Source: Chitinophagaceae bacterium (GTDB taxonomy: Bacteria > Bacteroidota > Bacteroidia > Chitinophagales > Chitinophagaceae). From it: a stretch of DNA of 37,950 nucleotides. The stretch covers positions 1-37,950 of the forward strand of contig SEAD01000033.1 of assembly GCA_004173355.1 (NCBI GenBank), in the 5' to 3' direction. The notes under the pieces are model-generated. The model saw only the letters and a list, made by a program, of their open reading frames with translations. It was not told the DNA's origin and ran no database searches. Both the position numbers and the translations under genes were made by a program. How positions within the stretch are numbered: position 1 is the stretch's first letter; the number at the start of each line of letters is the position of its first letter. Shown here piece by piece: positions 15,445-21,944 of this stretch.

Positions 15445-16011
15445 ATGAAACATCTTATCATCTATAGCCATCCCCACAGTCAGAGTCTTAACCATTTATT
15501 GAAAGATACCGTACTGGATGTTTTGCAGGGGCAGGACGTCGAACTGCGGGATTTGTATCTCCTGGGTTTCGACCCGGTTCTCAGCCAGCAGGACATGGCC
15601 GGCCAGCGGAACGGCGTAGTGGCGGATGATGTCTTGGCAGAGCAGGAGTACATCAGGAATGCGGATGTGATCACTTTTATTTACCCTATCTGGTGGACCG
15701 GATTGCCGGCAATGGTTAAAGGGTATATTGATCGCGTGATGAGTTATGGATTTGCCTATCGCTATGACCAGGGCGTTCAGAAAGGATTATTGACTGGTAA
15801 AAAGGTTATAGTTATCAATACCCATGGCAAATCAAATGAAGAGTACGCGGGGTCGGGAATGGACAGGGCCCTGGCGCTGACTTCCGATACCGGCATCTAT
15901 CGTTATTGCGGGCTTGATATCATCGCACATGTTTATTTCGACCGCGCCGATCGGGCAACTCCTGGAATGATCGATGACTGGAAAGCAAACGTCAGGTCGT
16001 TATACCATTAA
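15445..16011 (+). CDS. NAD(P)H:quinone oxidoreductase, flavodoxin-like fold
   Basis: 188-aa FMN/FAD-dependent oxidoreductase of the NQO/MdaB/KefF-type family. The first strand HLIIYSHPHSQSLNHLL (3-19) gives the flavin phosphate loop; VITFIYPIWWTGLPAMVKGYIDRVMSYGFAY (about 75-105) is the diagnostic P-x-WW stretch with the GY-DR motif, and VIVINTHGKSNEEY follows. It reduces quinones or electrophiles by two electrons, avoiding semiquinones. It has its own promoter region with a perfect inverted repeat, so it is probably induced by quinones or another electrophile through an unlinked repressor. Confidence 0.92.
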   Translation: MKHLIIYSHPHSQSLNHLLKDTVLDVLQGQDVELRDLYLLGFDPVLSQQDMAGQRNGVVADDVLAEQEYIRNADVITFIYPIWWTGLPAMVKGYIDRVMSYGFAYRYDQGVQKGLLTGKKVIVINTHGKSNEEYAGSGMDRALALTSDTGIYRYCGLDIIAHVYFDRADRATPGMIDDWKANVRSLYH

Positions 16012-16022
16012 ACATTTATTAC

Positions 16023-16115
16023 ATGAAAATCTTACTTCAGCTCGGGTAGCCCTGCCTCGGCGAAAGGTGCAGTGTTTTGGCTAAAGCAAACGCAGGTTTG
16101 AATAAATACTGGTGA
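16023..16115 (+). pseudogene. possible remnant of a short oxidoreductase gene
   Basis: A frame opening MKILLQLG, broken by TAG at codon 9, then PCLGERCSVLAKANAGLNKYW and a stop. The first part, with GER after it, loosely resembles the N-terminus of FMN-dependent NADH-azoreductases (MKxLxxxSSxRGERS). Only about 30 codons are left. It may be a decayed gene or chance; the stretch also includes the 21-bp-spaced repeats upstream of the SDR gene. Confidence 0.2.
16075..16104. promoter_or_regulatory. AraC-type direct repeat upstream of the SDR gene
   Basis: TTTTGGCTA at 16075 and GTTTGAATA at 16096, exactly 21 bp apart and both followed by A-rich bases. They match the TTTTGGATA pair before the alcohol dehydrogenase at 8/9 and 7/9 positions. 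Two sites at 21 bp, two helical turns, is the classic arrangement for an AraC-family dimer. They lie 51-80 bp before the SDR start. Confidence 0.45.
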
Positions 16116-16154
16116 TGCACGCTATCGATCTTTGTATCCACAAAAATATCAAAC

Positions 16155-17045
16155 ATGCGTGTATTCGTTACAGGAGCCACTGGCTTCATTGGCACTGCCA
16201 TTGTGCAGGAATTATTAGCGGCTGGTCACCAGGTGTCGGGGCTGGCCAGATCGGATGTGTCTGCGCGGAAACTGTCAGAAGCAGGTGCGGAAGTGCACCG
16301 GGGTGACCTGGAAGATTCCGACAGCCTGCGTAGCGGTGCGGCTGTAGCTGATGCCGTCATCCATGCGGGGTTTATTCACGACTTTACGCGGTTTGCTGAA
16401 GTATGCCTGATAGATAAAACGGCGATTGAAACCATTGGTCAGGTACTGGCGGGATCAGACCGCCCCCTTATTGTTACTTCGGGTACGGCACTGGTAAGTC
16501 CGGGAAGGCTCGCCACAGAAGACATCAGCGCACCTGTAGACCCGGCCTGGCCGCGCGCATCCGAACAGGCGGCAGATATTGCAAAGGAGCTCGGGGTCCG
16601 GGTTGCGACAATCCGGCTGTCACCATCGGTTCATGGCCAGGGTGATCAACAGGGTTTCATCCCTATCCTGGTAAACCTGGCAAAGGAAAAAGGGATTTCT
16701 GCTTTTGTGGGTGACGGCCTCAATCGCTGGAACGCCGTGCACCGTCTTGATGCTGCGCACCTTTATAGCCTGGCACTGGGAAATACCACTCCCGGTGCGC
16801 GTTTCCATGCATGCGCAGAAGAAGCTATTACAGTGAGGTCAGTCGCTGAAGCCATCGGGAAGGAACTGAACCTGCCTGCCGTTTCATTAAATCCGGATGA
16901 GGCCGCCAGTCATTTTGGATGGTTCGCACAAATGGCATCGGCAGATTGCCCTGCATCCAGCCAATGGACGAGGGCACAGCTGGAATGGCACCCTTCACAA
17001 CCTTCACTTCTCGACGATCTAAAAAACGGAGTGTATACAAAATAA
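16155..17045 (+). CDS. NAD-dependent epimerase/dehydratase-like SDR
   Basis: 296-aa extended/atypical SDR. The Rossmann motif GATGFIG lies at 7-13, followed by VSGLARSDVSARKLSEAGAEVHRGDLEDSDSL, whose Arg suggests NADP. VIHAGFIHDF and LIVTSGTAL mark the substrate side, and RLSPSVHGQGDQQGFIP the C-terminal region. The canonical YxxxK catalytic pair is not obvious (RASEQAAD occupies that place), as in many yeast YMR090W-like or NmrA-like relatives, so catalysis is uncertain. It is upstream of an AraC gene in the same direction and carries a 21-bp-spaced repeat in its leader, suggesting control by that neighbour. Confidence 0.88.
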   Translation: MRVFVTGATGFIGTAIVQELLAAGHQVSGLARSDVSARKLSEAGAEVHRGDLEDSDSLRSGAAVADAVIHAGFIHDFTRFAEVCLIDKTAIETIGQVLAGSDRPLIVTSGTALVSPGRLATEDISAPVDPAWPRASEQAADIAKELGVRVATIRLSPSVHGQGDQQGFIPILVNLAKEKGISAFVGDGLNRWNAVHRLDAAHLYSLALGNTTPGARFHACAEEAITVRSVAEAIGKELNLPAVSLNPDEAASHFGWFAQMASADCPASSQWTRAQLEWHPSQPSLLDDLKNGVYTK

Positions 17046-17131
17046 TAGATCGTGGGTATGGCTAAACTGGCAACGTTCGCCAGGGAGTTTGCCGCCGCGA
17101 GTCAGAATAAATAGCGAAATTCACAAGTGTT

Positions 17132-18055
17132 ATGAAGAGTCAGCAGCAATTCAGGTTTTCGAGCATCACCGAATATCACCGGGCAGCAGGACTGCCAGCA
17201 CCGGCCCATCCGTTGATCAGCGTGGTGCATCTGGAGGACATTGACCGGCATCTCGCCGAAGGGTCATTCAGTGTCATCTACGATTTTTACTCCATCGCAA
17301 TGAAGAGGGTGAAAAATGCCCGCTTTAAATACGGCCAGCAGGCCAGTGATTTTGACGGAGGGGTCTTGTTCTTTATGTCACCCGGACAGGTATTTGGGGT
17401 GGACATTGTAACGGATGACGTGATACAACGACCCGAAGGCTGGGTTATACTGATCCACCCTGATTTCTTATGGAATACTCCGCTTGCAAAGAATATCAAA
17501 CAGTATGACTTTTTCCATTACGCCGTCAACGAAGCGTTGTATCTCTCAGAAAAGGAAGAGGGGTTGCTCAACACCATAGCTGCAAATATTGCACAGGAAT
17601 ACCTGGCTTCTATCGACCGTTTCAGCCAAAGTGTGATTATCGCCCAGCTTGAATTGTTGCTGACCTATTCCGAGCGGTTTTATCAACGACAATTTATCAC
17701 GCGGAAAATCGGCAGTCATGAACTATTGGTGAGGCTGGAGGATTTGTTAAACAATTATATCAATAGTGGCTTGCTGGCAACGAAGGGCTTGCCGAGCGTG
17801 GCTTTTATTGCCGAAAGTCTTACTATTTCGCCTGGTTACCTGAGCGGCCTGTTGAAATCCCTGACGGGACAGAATACACAGCAGCACCTGCACAACAAGT
17901 TGATCGAACTGGCAAAGGAAAGACTATCAACTACCAGTTTGTCTGTCAGTGAAATTGCTTATGAGTTGGGATTTGAACACCTGCAGTCATTCAGTAAAAT
18001 GTTCAAAACAAAAACCAGCCTTTCCCCGCTGGAGTTCCGCCAGTCATTTAATTGA
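17132..18055 (+). CDS. AraC-family transcriptional regulator, paralogue 1
   Basis: 307 aa. The N-terminal cupin-like domain (about 15-110) opens SSITEYHRAAGLPAPAHPLISVVHLEDI and contains FMSPGQVFGVDI; a helical linker leads to two HTH motifs at about 215-305 (PSVAFIAESLTISPGYLSGLLKSLTG and VSEIAYELGFEHLQSFSKMFKTKTSLSPLEFR). It is a clear paralogue of the AraC gene at 19262, with which it shares HPLI(S/T)V, SPGQ, NEALxLS and ISPGYLS segments throughout. It lies between the SDR and alcohol dehydrogenase genes, both of which have similar 21-bp-spaced repeats upstream, so it is the best candidate to bind them. Confidence 0.93.
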   Translation: MKSQQQFRFSSITEYHRAAGLPAPAHPLISVVHLEDIDRHLAEGSFSVIYDFYSIAMKRVKNARFKYGQQASDFDGGVLFFMSPGQVFGVDIVTDDVIQRPEGWVILIHPDFLWNTPLAKNIKQYDFFHYAVNEALYLSEKEEGLLNTIAANIAQEYLASIDRFSQSVIIAQLELLLTYSERFYQRQFITRKIGSHELLVRLEDLLNNYINSGLLATKGLPSVAFIAESLTISPGYLSGLLKSLTGQNTQQHLHNKLIELAKERLSTTSLSVSEIAYELGFEHLQSFSKMFKTKTSLSPLEFRQSFN

Positions 18056-18119
18056 GGTTTCCGCATAACCAGCCTGTCCCGTTTCCGGCAATAATTTCTG
18101 AACATTTACCAAACCCCGG

Positions 18120-18149
18120 TTTTGGATACTTCTTTCCGCGTTTTGGATA
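18120..18149. promoter_or_regulatory. TTTTGGATA direct repeat, 21-bp spacing
   Basis: Identical nonamers TTTTGGATA at 18120-18128 and 18141-18149. The 21-bp spacing places them on one face of the helix, as in AraC-family operators. They sit 51-80 bp before the alcohol dehydrogenase ATG, the same distance as the similar pair before the SDR gene. Confidence 0.6.
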
Positions 18150-18171
18150 ATCCCCGCTCCCCGTACAATCC

Positions 18172-18193
18172 GGAGTTTTGAGTTCTAAACTCC
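18172..18193. promoter_or_regulatory. inverted repeat before the alcohol dehydrogenase
   Basis: GGAGTTT (18172-18178) and AAACTCC (18187-18193) with an 8-nt centre, 6 bp before the start codon. It could form a hairpin in the 5' leader or serve as a protein-binding site. Confidence 0.3.
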
Positions 18194-18199
18194 AACATT

Positions 18200-19240
18200 A
18201 TGATTCAGGCAAAAGGATATGCAGCACATGGCCCCGAAGAGAAATTAGCACCATGGCAATTTGAGCGTCGGGAGATTGGCGCCCACGATGTCCAGATTGA
18301 AATACTCTACTGCGGTGTTTGTCACACCGATATCCACCTCACCCGCAACGAATGGTTTCCCGGGATCTTCCCGATGGTGCCCGGTCATGAGATCGTCGGC
18401 CGGATTGTCGCAACCGGCAATCACGCAAAAAAATTCAGTATCGGTGACCTCGGTGGGGTAGGTGTGATGGTCGATTCCTGCCGCGAATGCGAGGATTGTA
18501 AAAACCACCAGGAGCAGTTTTGTGCGGTCAGCCCGGTACAGACATACAATAACCTCGGACATGATGGCCTGCCCGTGTATGGCGGATACTCCAGCACAAT
18601 CGTGGTGAACGAAGACTTTGTACATTCCATTTCCCCCAAACTCAATCTCGCCGCGGTAGCGCCATTGTTATGTGCCGGTATCACTACATACTCCCCGTTA
18701 AAGAAATGGGGTGTGGGGAAAGGACATAAGCTGGCGGTGGTCGGACTGGGCGGTCTGGGGCATATGGCGGTAAAATTCGGAGTGGCTTTCGGGGCGGAAG
18801 TGACCGTTATCAGTACCTCCCCCGGTAAGGAAGCGGCTGCAAGGGAACTCGGAGCGCATCATTTCCTTATATCAAAGGACGAGGCCCAAATGAAAGCGGC
18901 CACAAAAAGTTTCGATTTTATTATTGACAACGTAGCCAATGACCATGATATCAATCCATACCTGAACAATCTCAAAACAAACGGTGTTTATATCAATGTA
19001 GGTATGCCTGCGAAACCATGGGAAATATCGTCATTTACACTGGCGATGGGGAACAAGGTGATTGCTGGCTCAGGGGCCGGCGGGCTGAAGGAAACACAGG
19101 AAATGCTGGATTTCTGCGCCGAACATAATATTGTATCGGATATCGAACTGATCGATATCAGGGACATACACCAGGCATTTGACCGGATGCAGAAAGGGGA
19201 CGTGAAATACCGGTTTGTAATAGACATGAAAACATTGTAG
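18200..19240 (+). CDS. zinc-dependent NAD(P) alcohol dehydrogenase (YahK/CAD-like)
   Basis: 346-aa medium-chain dehydrogenase that interconverts primary alcohols and aldehydes. Catalytic zinc ligands are Cys41 in GVCHTDIH and His63-Glu64 in VPGHEIVG; the structural zinc site has Cys94, Cys97, Cys100 and Cys108 (CRECEDC...FC). The nucleotide fold shows VGLGGLGHMAVK (about 175-186). It lacks the usual GDRVGVG, reading GDLGGVG. The overall pattern is that of the cinnamyl-alcohol-dehydrogenase/YahK group, generally NADPH-dependent aldehyde reductases. It sits between two paralogous AraC genes with a strong 21-bp-spaced repeat upstream, consistent with induction by an aldehyde. Confidence 0.95.
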   Translation: MIQAKGYAAHGPEEKLAPWQFERREIGAHDVQIEILYCGVCHTDIHLTRNEWFPGIFPMVPGHEIVGRIVATGNHAKKFSIGDLGGVGVMVDSCRECEDCKNHQEQFCAVSPVQTYNNLGHDGLPVYGGYSSTIVVNEDFVHSISPKLNLAAVAPLLCAGITTYSPLKKWGVGKGHKLAVVGLGGLGHMAVKFGVAFGAEVTVISTSPGKEAAARELGAHHFLISKDEAQMKAATKSFDFIIDNVANDHDINPYLNNLKTNGVYINVGMPAKPWEISSFTLAMGNKVIAGSGAGGLKETQEMLDFCAEHNIVSDIELIDIRDIHQAFDRMQKGDVKYRFVIDMKTL

Positions 19241-19261
19241 AATTCAACTAATTTACCACGC

Positions 19262-20179
19262 ATGGCTTCCACACAAAAACCATATCATATCGGCACGGTC
19301 GCCCGGCAGCATGAACTGCTGGGACTGGGCCAGCCAAGGCATCCGTTAATTACAGTGTTCCGGCATAAGGATGTGACGTATGATCAACTGGTGGAGTTGC
19401 AGTCCTTCACTCTTGGGTTCTACTGTATCGCGATCAAAACTGATTTTGACGGGAAACTCAGGTACGGACAGGGAGTGTATGATTTTGATAAGGGAATCAT
19501 GTCCTTTATTTCCCCTGGCCAGCTGCTGATAAAGATGGATCCCGGTTCTGCACCCGCCGGTGGATACAGTCTCATCATCCATCCCGATTTTTTAAGGGGT
19601 TCTGCGCTCGGTGGTAAAATCGATGGGTATGGTTTTTTTGGGTACGAGATCAATGAAGCCCTGCATCTTTCCGACGATGAACGATTGGCTGTGGAAGCGA
19701 TTTTTGTTGCCATAGAAAGGGAATACAATAATCCGGCAGATAACTTCAGTAATGAAATTATTATTACGCAGATTGAGTTGTTGCTGCAGTATGGCAACCG
19801 TTTTTATGGCCGACAGTTTAAAACCCGCGAAGCGAGCCAGGATGGCATCCTGATGCGGATGGAGAAAATACTGCTGGAGTATTTCAGCCCTAAAACACCT
19901 GATGGTGCCAGGATCCCGACGGTGCAGGACGTGGCAAAGCGGTTGAATATTTCACCGGGATACCTGAGTGATATGTTGCGGTCCATCACCGGGCAGACCG
20001 CGCAGGAACACATACACCAGAAGCTGATTGAAAAGGCGAAAAGCCTGTTATCCGCTACGGATCTGCAGGTAAGTGAAGTGGCCTACCAGCTGGGGTTCGA
20101 TTACCCCCAGTCATTCCATAAGTTGTTTAAGAGTAAAGTAAAAATGTCGCCAGGCGAATTCAGGAAGTTGGGGAATTGA
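19262..20179 (+). CDS. AraC-family transcriptional regulator, paralogue 2
   Basis: 305 aa, same architecture as the regulator at 17132: cupin-like sensor (HHPLITV-type opening, GQPRHPLITVFRHKD, then FISPGQLLIKM), central helices (SNEIIITQIELLLQYGNRFYGRQFKTRE), and two HTH motifs (PTVQDVAKRLNISPGYLSDMLRSITG; VSEVAYQLGFDYPQSFHKLFKSKVKMSPGEFR). It begins 21 bp after the alcohol dehydrogenase stop and is probably cotranscribed with it. The two paralogues bracketing one enzyme suggest duplication of an AraC-oxidoreductase unit. Confidence 0.93.
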   Translation: MASTQKPYHIGTVARQHELLGLGQPRHPLITVFRHKDVTYDQLVELQSFTLGFYCIAIKTDFDGKLRYGQGVYDFDKGIMSFISPGQLLIKMDPGSAPAGGYSLIIHPDFLRGSALGGKIDGYGFFGYEINEALHLSDDERLAVEAIFVAIEREYNNPADNFSNEIIITQIELLLQYGNRFYGRQFKTREASQDGILMRMEKILLEYFSPKTPDGARIPTVQDVAKRLNISPGYLSDMLRSITGQTAQEHIHQKLIEKAKSLLSATDLQVSEVAYQLGFDYPQSFHKLFKSKVKMSPGEFRKLGN

Positions 20180-20200
20180 TTTTCGCATTACATTCATGGT

Positions 20201-20794
20201 ATGAAGCCATACCACCTGCTCCTGCTGGCCAGCGTTTTTATGCTGGCCTGTAACAATGCACCTGAAAAAACAAAACCAGCCGTAACGGATACAACCGGAA
20301 CCAACGCCGGAGCTGTTGCATCGGTACCTGATACAGCATGGCATGCAGACTTCCTGGTGTTGCAGAAAGTACTGGCGCAATCTGATAAAAAAGGCCTGAA
20401 GGAGTTCATGAGTTTCCCGATCATGAACGCCGGGAATGATATCTGGCGCCTGGTTGATGTAAACGGCACCATGGATATCCCATCGGGGAAAGTCAAACCA
20501 TTCACCGAAGCGGATTACGATAAGTACCACCGGATAATCTTCACTTTCAACCTGCCACCCGCGATCAGAAAAATAAATGCGGAAGAATTGTTTAAGAACG
20601 ATTACTCCATTACCCCGGAATCCATAGACAAAAAAGGGGTGAAGACCGAACTCGAAGTCAGGTTCGACCAGTACGCCAATCGCTTAACCCTTCGCCTGAT
20701 CACGAAAAATGATCAGTGGGAATTTGCCCGGTTCTATCACTTCAATATAAAAAAGGGAAAGCTGGTTTTCCAGCAACTGGTTGTGGCGGGTTAA
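20201..20794 (+). CDS. hypothetical lipoprotein
   Basis: 197 aa. The signal peptide ends in the lipobox FMLAC (Cys at about 17), followed by a Thr/Pro/Ala-rich linker to about residue 45. The remaining 150 residues form a soluble domain with WHADFLVLQKVLAQSDKKGLKEFMSFPI and a closing beta region WEFARFYHFNIKKGKLVFQQLVV. This resembles the small mixed alpha/beta lipoproteins that are frequent in Bacteroidota, but I cannot name the family. It starts 21 bp after the AraC gene, in the same direction, and converges with the XRE gene. Confidence 0.8.
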   Translation: MKPYHLLLLASVFMLACNNAPEKTKPAVTDTTGTNAGAVASVPDTAWHADFLVLQKVLAQSDKKGLKEFMSFPIMNAGNDIWRLVDVNGTMDIPSGKVKPFTEADYDKYHRIIFTFNLPPAIRKINAEELFKNDYSITPESIDKKGVKTELEVRFDQYANRLTLRLITKNDQWEFARFYHFNIKKGKLVFQQLVVAG

Positions 20795-20816
20795 ATGACA
20801 ACTGCTGTCAGTGAGG

Positions 20817-21050
20817 CTATTCCTTCACTTTTTTAAACAGCTCATACAGTTCCACTCCAAGGGCGTCGGCGAGTTTTACTATTGTAATAAATTCCAGGTT
20901 TTTCTGCCCGTTTTCAATGCGGCTGATATCCCCATTGTTGATACCCGACGTCAATTCGAGGTCGAGTTGAGTCAGGTCCTTGCGTTTCCGGATGCTGCGG
21001 ATCCGTTTGCCCAGTTCAGATAATTCCAGTTTGTATTTGTCTTCTCCCAT
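20817..21050 (-). CDS. small XRE-family helix-turn-helix regulator
   Basis: 77 aa, entirely an HTH_3/Cro-C1 domain: LGKRIRSIRKRKDLTQLDLELTSGINNGDISRIENGQKNLEFITIVKLADALGVELYELF, with the recognition helix around NNGDISRIENG (about 37-47). It has no additional sensor or toxin-partner domain. The upstream region has a canonical promoter overlapped by a long palindrome, which suggests autorepression. It is unclear whether it regulates the TlpA/SusC/SusD operon lying divergently to its right; the palindrome contains a -7-like box on that strand too. Confidence 0.93.
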   Translation of the reverse strand: MGEDKYKLELSELGKRIRSIRKRKDLTQLDLELTSGINNGDISRIENGQKNLEFITIVKLADALGVELYELFKKVKE

Positions 21051-21090
21051 GTGAAATCTGCACAGGAAAAGTCAAAGAAATTAAGAGAGA

Positions 21091-21116
21091 TAAATTTGGT
21101 TTATAACCCAAATTTA
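21091..21116. promoter_or_regulatory. 26-bp palindromic operator upstream of the XRE gene
   Basis: Arms TAAATTTGG (21091-21099) and CCAAATTTA (21108-21116) around TTTATAAC; 24 of 26 positions are self-complementary. It spans the -7 box of the XRE promoter. The mirror TAAATTTG on the plus strand could be a divergent -7 box, though no TTTG lies 19 bp upstream of it. Confidence 0.7.
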
Positions 21117-21139
21117 CCGAAATTGGCTTTATCGGCAAA
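21109..21139 (-). promoter_or_regulatory. canonical Bacteroidota promoter of the XRE gene
   Basis: Minus strand: TTTG (21139-21136), a 19-bp spacer, then TAAATTTG (21116-21109), a full match to the -33/-7 consensus of the primary sigma factor of Bacteroidota. Predicted transcription start near 21102, leaving a leader of about 50 nt. The rest of the 336-bp region 21051-21386 holds the short ORF at 21219 and nothing else I recognise. Confidence 0.75.
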
Positions 21140-21218
21140 ATTCAGCTAGATATCCAGCACGCACACGGGTATATACTATTGCAGATTTACTTTTCGCAAC
21201 AATAACTAACCTCCCGTC

Positions 21219-21296
21219 ATGAAATTTCCCTTGAACTACAAGGCCCTTCACCTGCTGCAGATCCTTTTTGCAGTCAAGCCCAAAAATCCCGTTTAG
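21219..21296 (+). CDS. 25-codon ORF, possible leader peptide
   Basis: MKFPLNYKALHLLQILF followed by AVKPKNPV and a stop. It has the charge and hydrophobicity of a truncated signal peptide. It lies 90 bp before the thioredoxin-like gene in the same direction. It could be a leader ORF, the relic of an exported protein, or chance. Confidence 0.2.
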   Translation: MKFPLNYKALHLLQILFAVKPKNPV

Positions 21297-21386
21297 CACC
21301 TGACACAAGGTATCCGCCTTTGCTGACAGCTAACTGAAACTCCAGTGAGCTGAATGGAACTCCCATGCCCACTTAAATTAACTGCA

Positions 21387-21920
21387 ATGAACTTGAAACT
21401 CTGCTTATTGGCATTCATATGCCATACACTGAATGTATCCGCGCAGCAAGTCAGTGTCAACAAAACCGGCAAACTCCAGGTCGGTGATTCACTGCCACCA
21501 CTGGTCCTGAAAAAAGTATACAACACGGATGTCAGCAGTATAGATATGTCGTCGCTGCAAAACAAACTCGTGCTGGTTGACTTCTGGGCCACCTGGTGCG
21601 GAAGCTGTGTAAAGGCTTTTCCAACCCTTGACTCCATAAAGGCGGTACTGGGTGATAGCCTCCAGGTTATACTTGTGACCAGCTATAATAACCCTGTTGA
21701 TGAAGACCGGCTTTTGCAGTTCCTGACCCGGTACCAGCAGCGAACGGGGGCTGCCCTGGCTTATCCCGCGGTATTAAAAGATACTGTTCTCACGCGGAAT
21801 TTCAGTATTCCCTATATCCCGTACTATGTCTGGCTCTGGAATGGCCGCGTGCAGTCGATGACTCCACCAAAAGACCTGTCGGTGCCGCAGATCAGGCAAT
21901 TCATGCGCAACCCACTCTGA
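21387..21920 (+). CDS. TlpA-like thioredoxin-fold protein
   Basis: 177 aa from ATG 21387 (MNLKLCLLAF); an upstream frame start at 21354 would put a charged extension before the signal peptide. The signal peptide ends near VSAQQ (20). A thioredoxin-like domain follows, with VGDSLPPLVLKKVYN and the active site WCGSC (70-74) in LVLVDFWATWCGSCVKAFP; the cis-Pro region is IPYIPYYVWL (about 148-157). The second Cys is at the usual spacing, so thiol-disulfide exchange in the periplasm is likely. It is shorter than most TlpA proteins of the phylum (often 350 or more). It begins the unit leading 25 bp later into SusC and then SusD. Confidence 0.88.
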   Translation: MNLKLCLLAFICHTLNVSAQQVSVNKTGKLQVGDSLPPLVLKKVYNTDVSSIDMSSLQNKLVLVDFWATWCGSCVKAFPTLDSIKAVLGDSLQVILVTSYNNPVDEDRLLQFLTRYQQRTGAALAYPAVLKDTVLTRNFSIPYIPYYVWLWNGRVQSMTPPKDLSVPQIRQFMRNPL

Positions 21921-21944
21921 TTAACCATAAACCATTTATTTTCC

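Noticed and set aside
17058-17114. 18-codon frame MAKLATFAREFAAASQNK between the SDR and AraC genes.
   Set aside because: Too short, no recognisable feature beyond an alanine-rich helix; may be a relic or chance.
21171-21210. Promoter TACTATTG or TACTTTTC for the TlpA/SusC/SusD unit.
   Set aside because: Both are only 7/8 matches to the -7 element and lack a TTTG at the proper distance.
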